Positions 62,867 through 64,000 of a stretch of DNA of 64,000 nucleotides are shown piece after piece (the stretch's first letter is position 1; each line of letters opens with the position of its first letter). This stretch comes from Rhodospirillales bacterium (lineage in GTDB: Bacteria; Pseudomonadota; Alphaproteobacteria; SMXQ01): contig JABIXC010000017.1 in the NCBI GenBank assembly GCA_018666775.1, positions 434,001 through 498,000 on the forward strand, read 5' to 3'. Below the pieces are notes generated by a model. The model was given only the letters and a program-made list of their open reading frames with translations, did no database searches and was not told the origin of the DNA. Made by a program: the position numbers and the translations under genes.

Positions 62867-64000
62867 ATGAGCAAACAAACTAAATCCATCACAGACTCCA
62901 CCAGCCCCGAAACACTGGTTGATCACAACCTTGCCCCGGCTGGAAAAGATGCGGGCATCCTCTATGACCTGCGCCCAGCCCTTGGGGCTGATGGCGCGCC
63001 CGTTGATGGGTTGTTTAACGCCTGGATAACGCTGGATAACCCAACCCAGTTAAATGCCCTGACCACCGACATGATGCGCGGCGCAATCTTGGCATTGAAA
63101 CAAGCCTCCAATGCGCGGGACGTTGTCTGCATTGTCTTGACCGGCAGTGGCACAACCGGTTTTTGCACCGGCGGTGATGTCACTCAACTGGCCCGGTATT
63201 ACGCGGGAAACCCGCAGGAATTTCGCCAATACATGCGCCTGTTCATGGACATGGTGACAACCATCCTAAGCGTCGATAAACCAACCATTTGCCGGGTTAA
63301 CGGCATGCGCCTTGGCGGCGGTCAGGAAATTGGTCTTGCGTGTGATTTTACCATTGCACAGGATATGGCGCGCTTTGGCCAAGCTGGCCCGAAGCATGGA
63401 TCAGCGCCTATTGCCGGTGCCACAGACTTCTTGCCTGTGATGATCGGCGTCGAAAATGCCATGGCGCAGGGCATCTTGTGCCAACCCATTTCTGCCCACA
63501 AAGCCTACAGGCTTGGCATGATCACCGACATGGTCCCTGCCCTGAAGGTGAACGGCGAATTTATTCCCAATCCACTGGTGGTCACCGATCGTGCCGTTGA
63601 TGACACCGGGCATTTTGTTTTAGGCGAGCCTAAAGCCGGGGATGCCCTTAAAGCTGGCAAAAAAATGCTGGGCGAAGGCGAAATGGACCTTTCATTGCTG
63701 GATAAACGCGTCGATGAATTATGCACGTCTTTGATGCTCACCTTTCCTGAATGCACGCTGAAAGCCATTGAAGAATTGCGCAAGCCAAAGCTGAAACCGT
63801 GGAATGAGAACAAGGAAGGTTCCCGCGCATGGATGGCCTTGAACATGATGAATGAAGGCCGTGCCGGTTTTAGGGCCTTTGATGAAGGCAGTCGCGAAAT
63901 TGGGCGCGAAGTTGATTTCATTGCCCTGCGCCAGGCACTGGCCAAAGGCACGCCGTGGTCCGAAGACCTGATCGATAGCCTGATGCCGGGAAAAGACTAG
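62867..64000 (+). CDS. 6-oxocyclohex-1-ene-1-carbonyl-CoA hydrolase (BamA/Oah)
   Basis: Crotonase-family enzyme that opens the ring of 6-oxocyclohex-1-enecarbonyl-CoA to 3-hydroxypimeloyl-CoA, a signature step of the anaerobic benzoyl-CoA pathway. The 377 residues match Thauera/Azoarcus Oah over their whole length: LFNAWITLDNPTQLNA, NPQEFRQYMRLFMDM, NGMRLGGGQEIGLACDF, FGQAGPKHGSAPI and FPECTLKAIEELRKPKL. These are not found in general enoyl-CoA hydratases, which are about 260 residues long. The gene is complete; its stop codon is the last three bases of the window. Confidence 0.93.
   Translation: MSKQTKSITDSTSPETLVDHNLAPAGKDAGILYDLRPALGADGAPVDGLFNAWITLDNPTQLNALTTDMMRGAILALKQASNARDVVCIVLTGSGTTGFCTGGDVTQLARYYAGNPQEFRQYMRLFMDMVTTILSVDKPTICRVNGMRLGGGQEIGLACDFTIAQDMARFGQAGPKHGSAPIAGATDFLPVMIGVENAMAQGILCQPISAHKAYRLGMITDMVPALKVNGEFIPNPLVVTDRAVDDTGHFVLGEPKAGDALKAGKKMLGEGEMDLSLLDKRVDELCTSLMLTFPECTLKAIEELRKPKLKPWNENKEGSRAWMALNMMNEGRAGFRAFDEGSREIGREVDFIALRQALAKGTPWSEDLIDSLMPGKD

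Noticed and set aside
62867-64000. BamA gene as a general enoyl-CoA hydratase or as BoxC
   Set aside because: Enoyl-CoA hydratases are about 260 residues and lack the conserved BamA segments; BoxC is about 550 residues. The 377-residue length and motifs match BamA/Oah.

Overview
The window reads as chromosome from a free-living alphaproteobacterium, probably of the Rhodospirillales type. The grounds are the gene order rpoZ-rsh-pdxJ-acpS-lepB-rnc-era with recO-parC next to it, a cysteine-poor HemB, one bifunctional RelA/SpoT enzyme, a MotA/MotB flagellar stator, TRAP and tripartite tricarboxylate (TTT) carriers, and a Mo-type NAD formate dehydrogenase. The genus cannot be fixed from sequence alone. 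No rRNA, tRNA, transposase, phage gene or CRISPR array was seen.

Region 1 (1-28.3 kb) is mostly core genome: end of hemB, motAB, an aminoacyl-tRNA-protein transferase, an orphan TRAP binding protein, parC, recO, an atypical receiver protein, the era/rnc/lepB/acpS/pdxJ/rsh/rpoZ block, folK, a NYN (LabA-like) protein, a family 5 uracil-DNA glycosylase, smpB, dapA, a lytic transglycosylase, TRAP dctQM, a threonine dehydratase, a bactofilin-M23 peptidase pair and an MFS carrier.

Region 2 (28.5-48.5 kb) is an accessory uptake and catabolism region. It has three TTT solute-binding proteins (TctC), a separate TctA/TctB pair, a natural TctA-TctB fusion, two tandem ornithine cyclodeaminase-family genes, a UbiX flavin prenyltransferase, a ThDP enzyme, a UbiD decarboxylase, two half-size permeases, a TauD/TfdA dioxygenase and a LysR regulator. 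All three TctC proteins carry the same extra C-terminal domain of about 70 residues, basic and ending in Cys-Lys. The same domain also occurs alone as a small secreted protein encoded between tctB and tctC. I do not recognise this domain; it is the best candidate here for something undescribed.

Region 3 (48.5-64 kb) looks like aromatic acid breakdown through CoA esters. A complete fdsGBA-fdhD-fdsD formate dehydrogenase operon is divergent from an aldehyde dehydrogenase resembling BoxD/PaaZ. Next comes a plus-strand operon: double cupin, an atypical UbiD-like decarboxylase, two class III CoA-transferases (only the second keeps the catalytic Asp) and a BamA/Oah ring-opening hydrolase. The set resembles anaerobic phthalate degradation (CoA transfer, then decarboxylation to benzoyl-CoA). 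BoxD plus formate dehydrogenase would fit the aerobic box pathway, whose ring cleavage releases formate. The substrates are inferred, not shown.

Places where the gene start was moved from the longest reading frame are explained in the entries.
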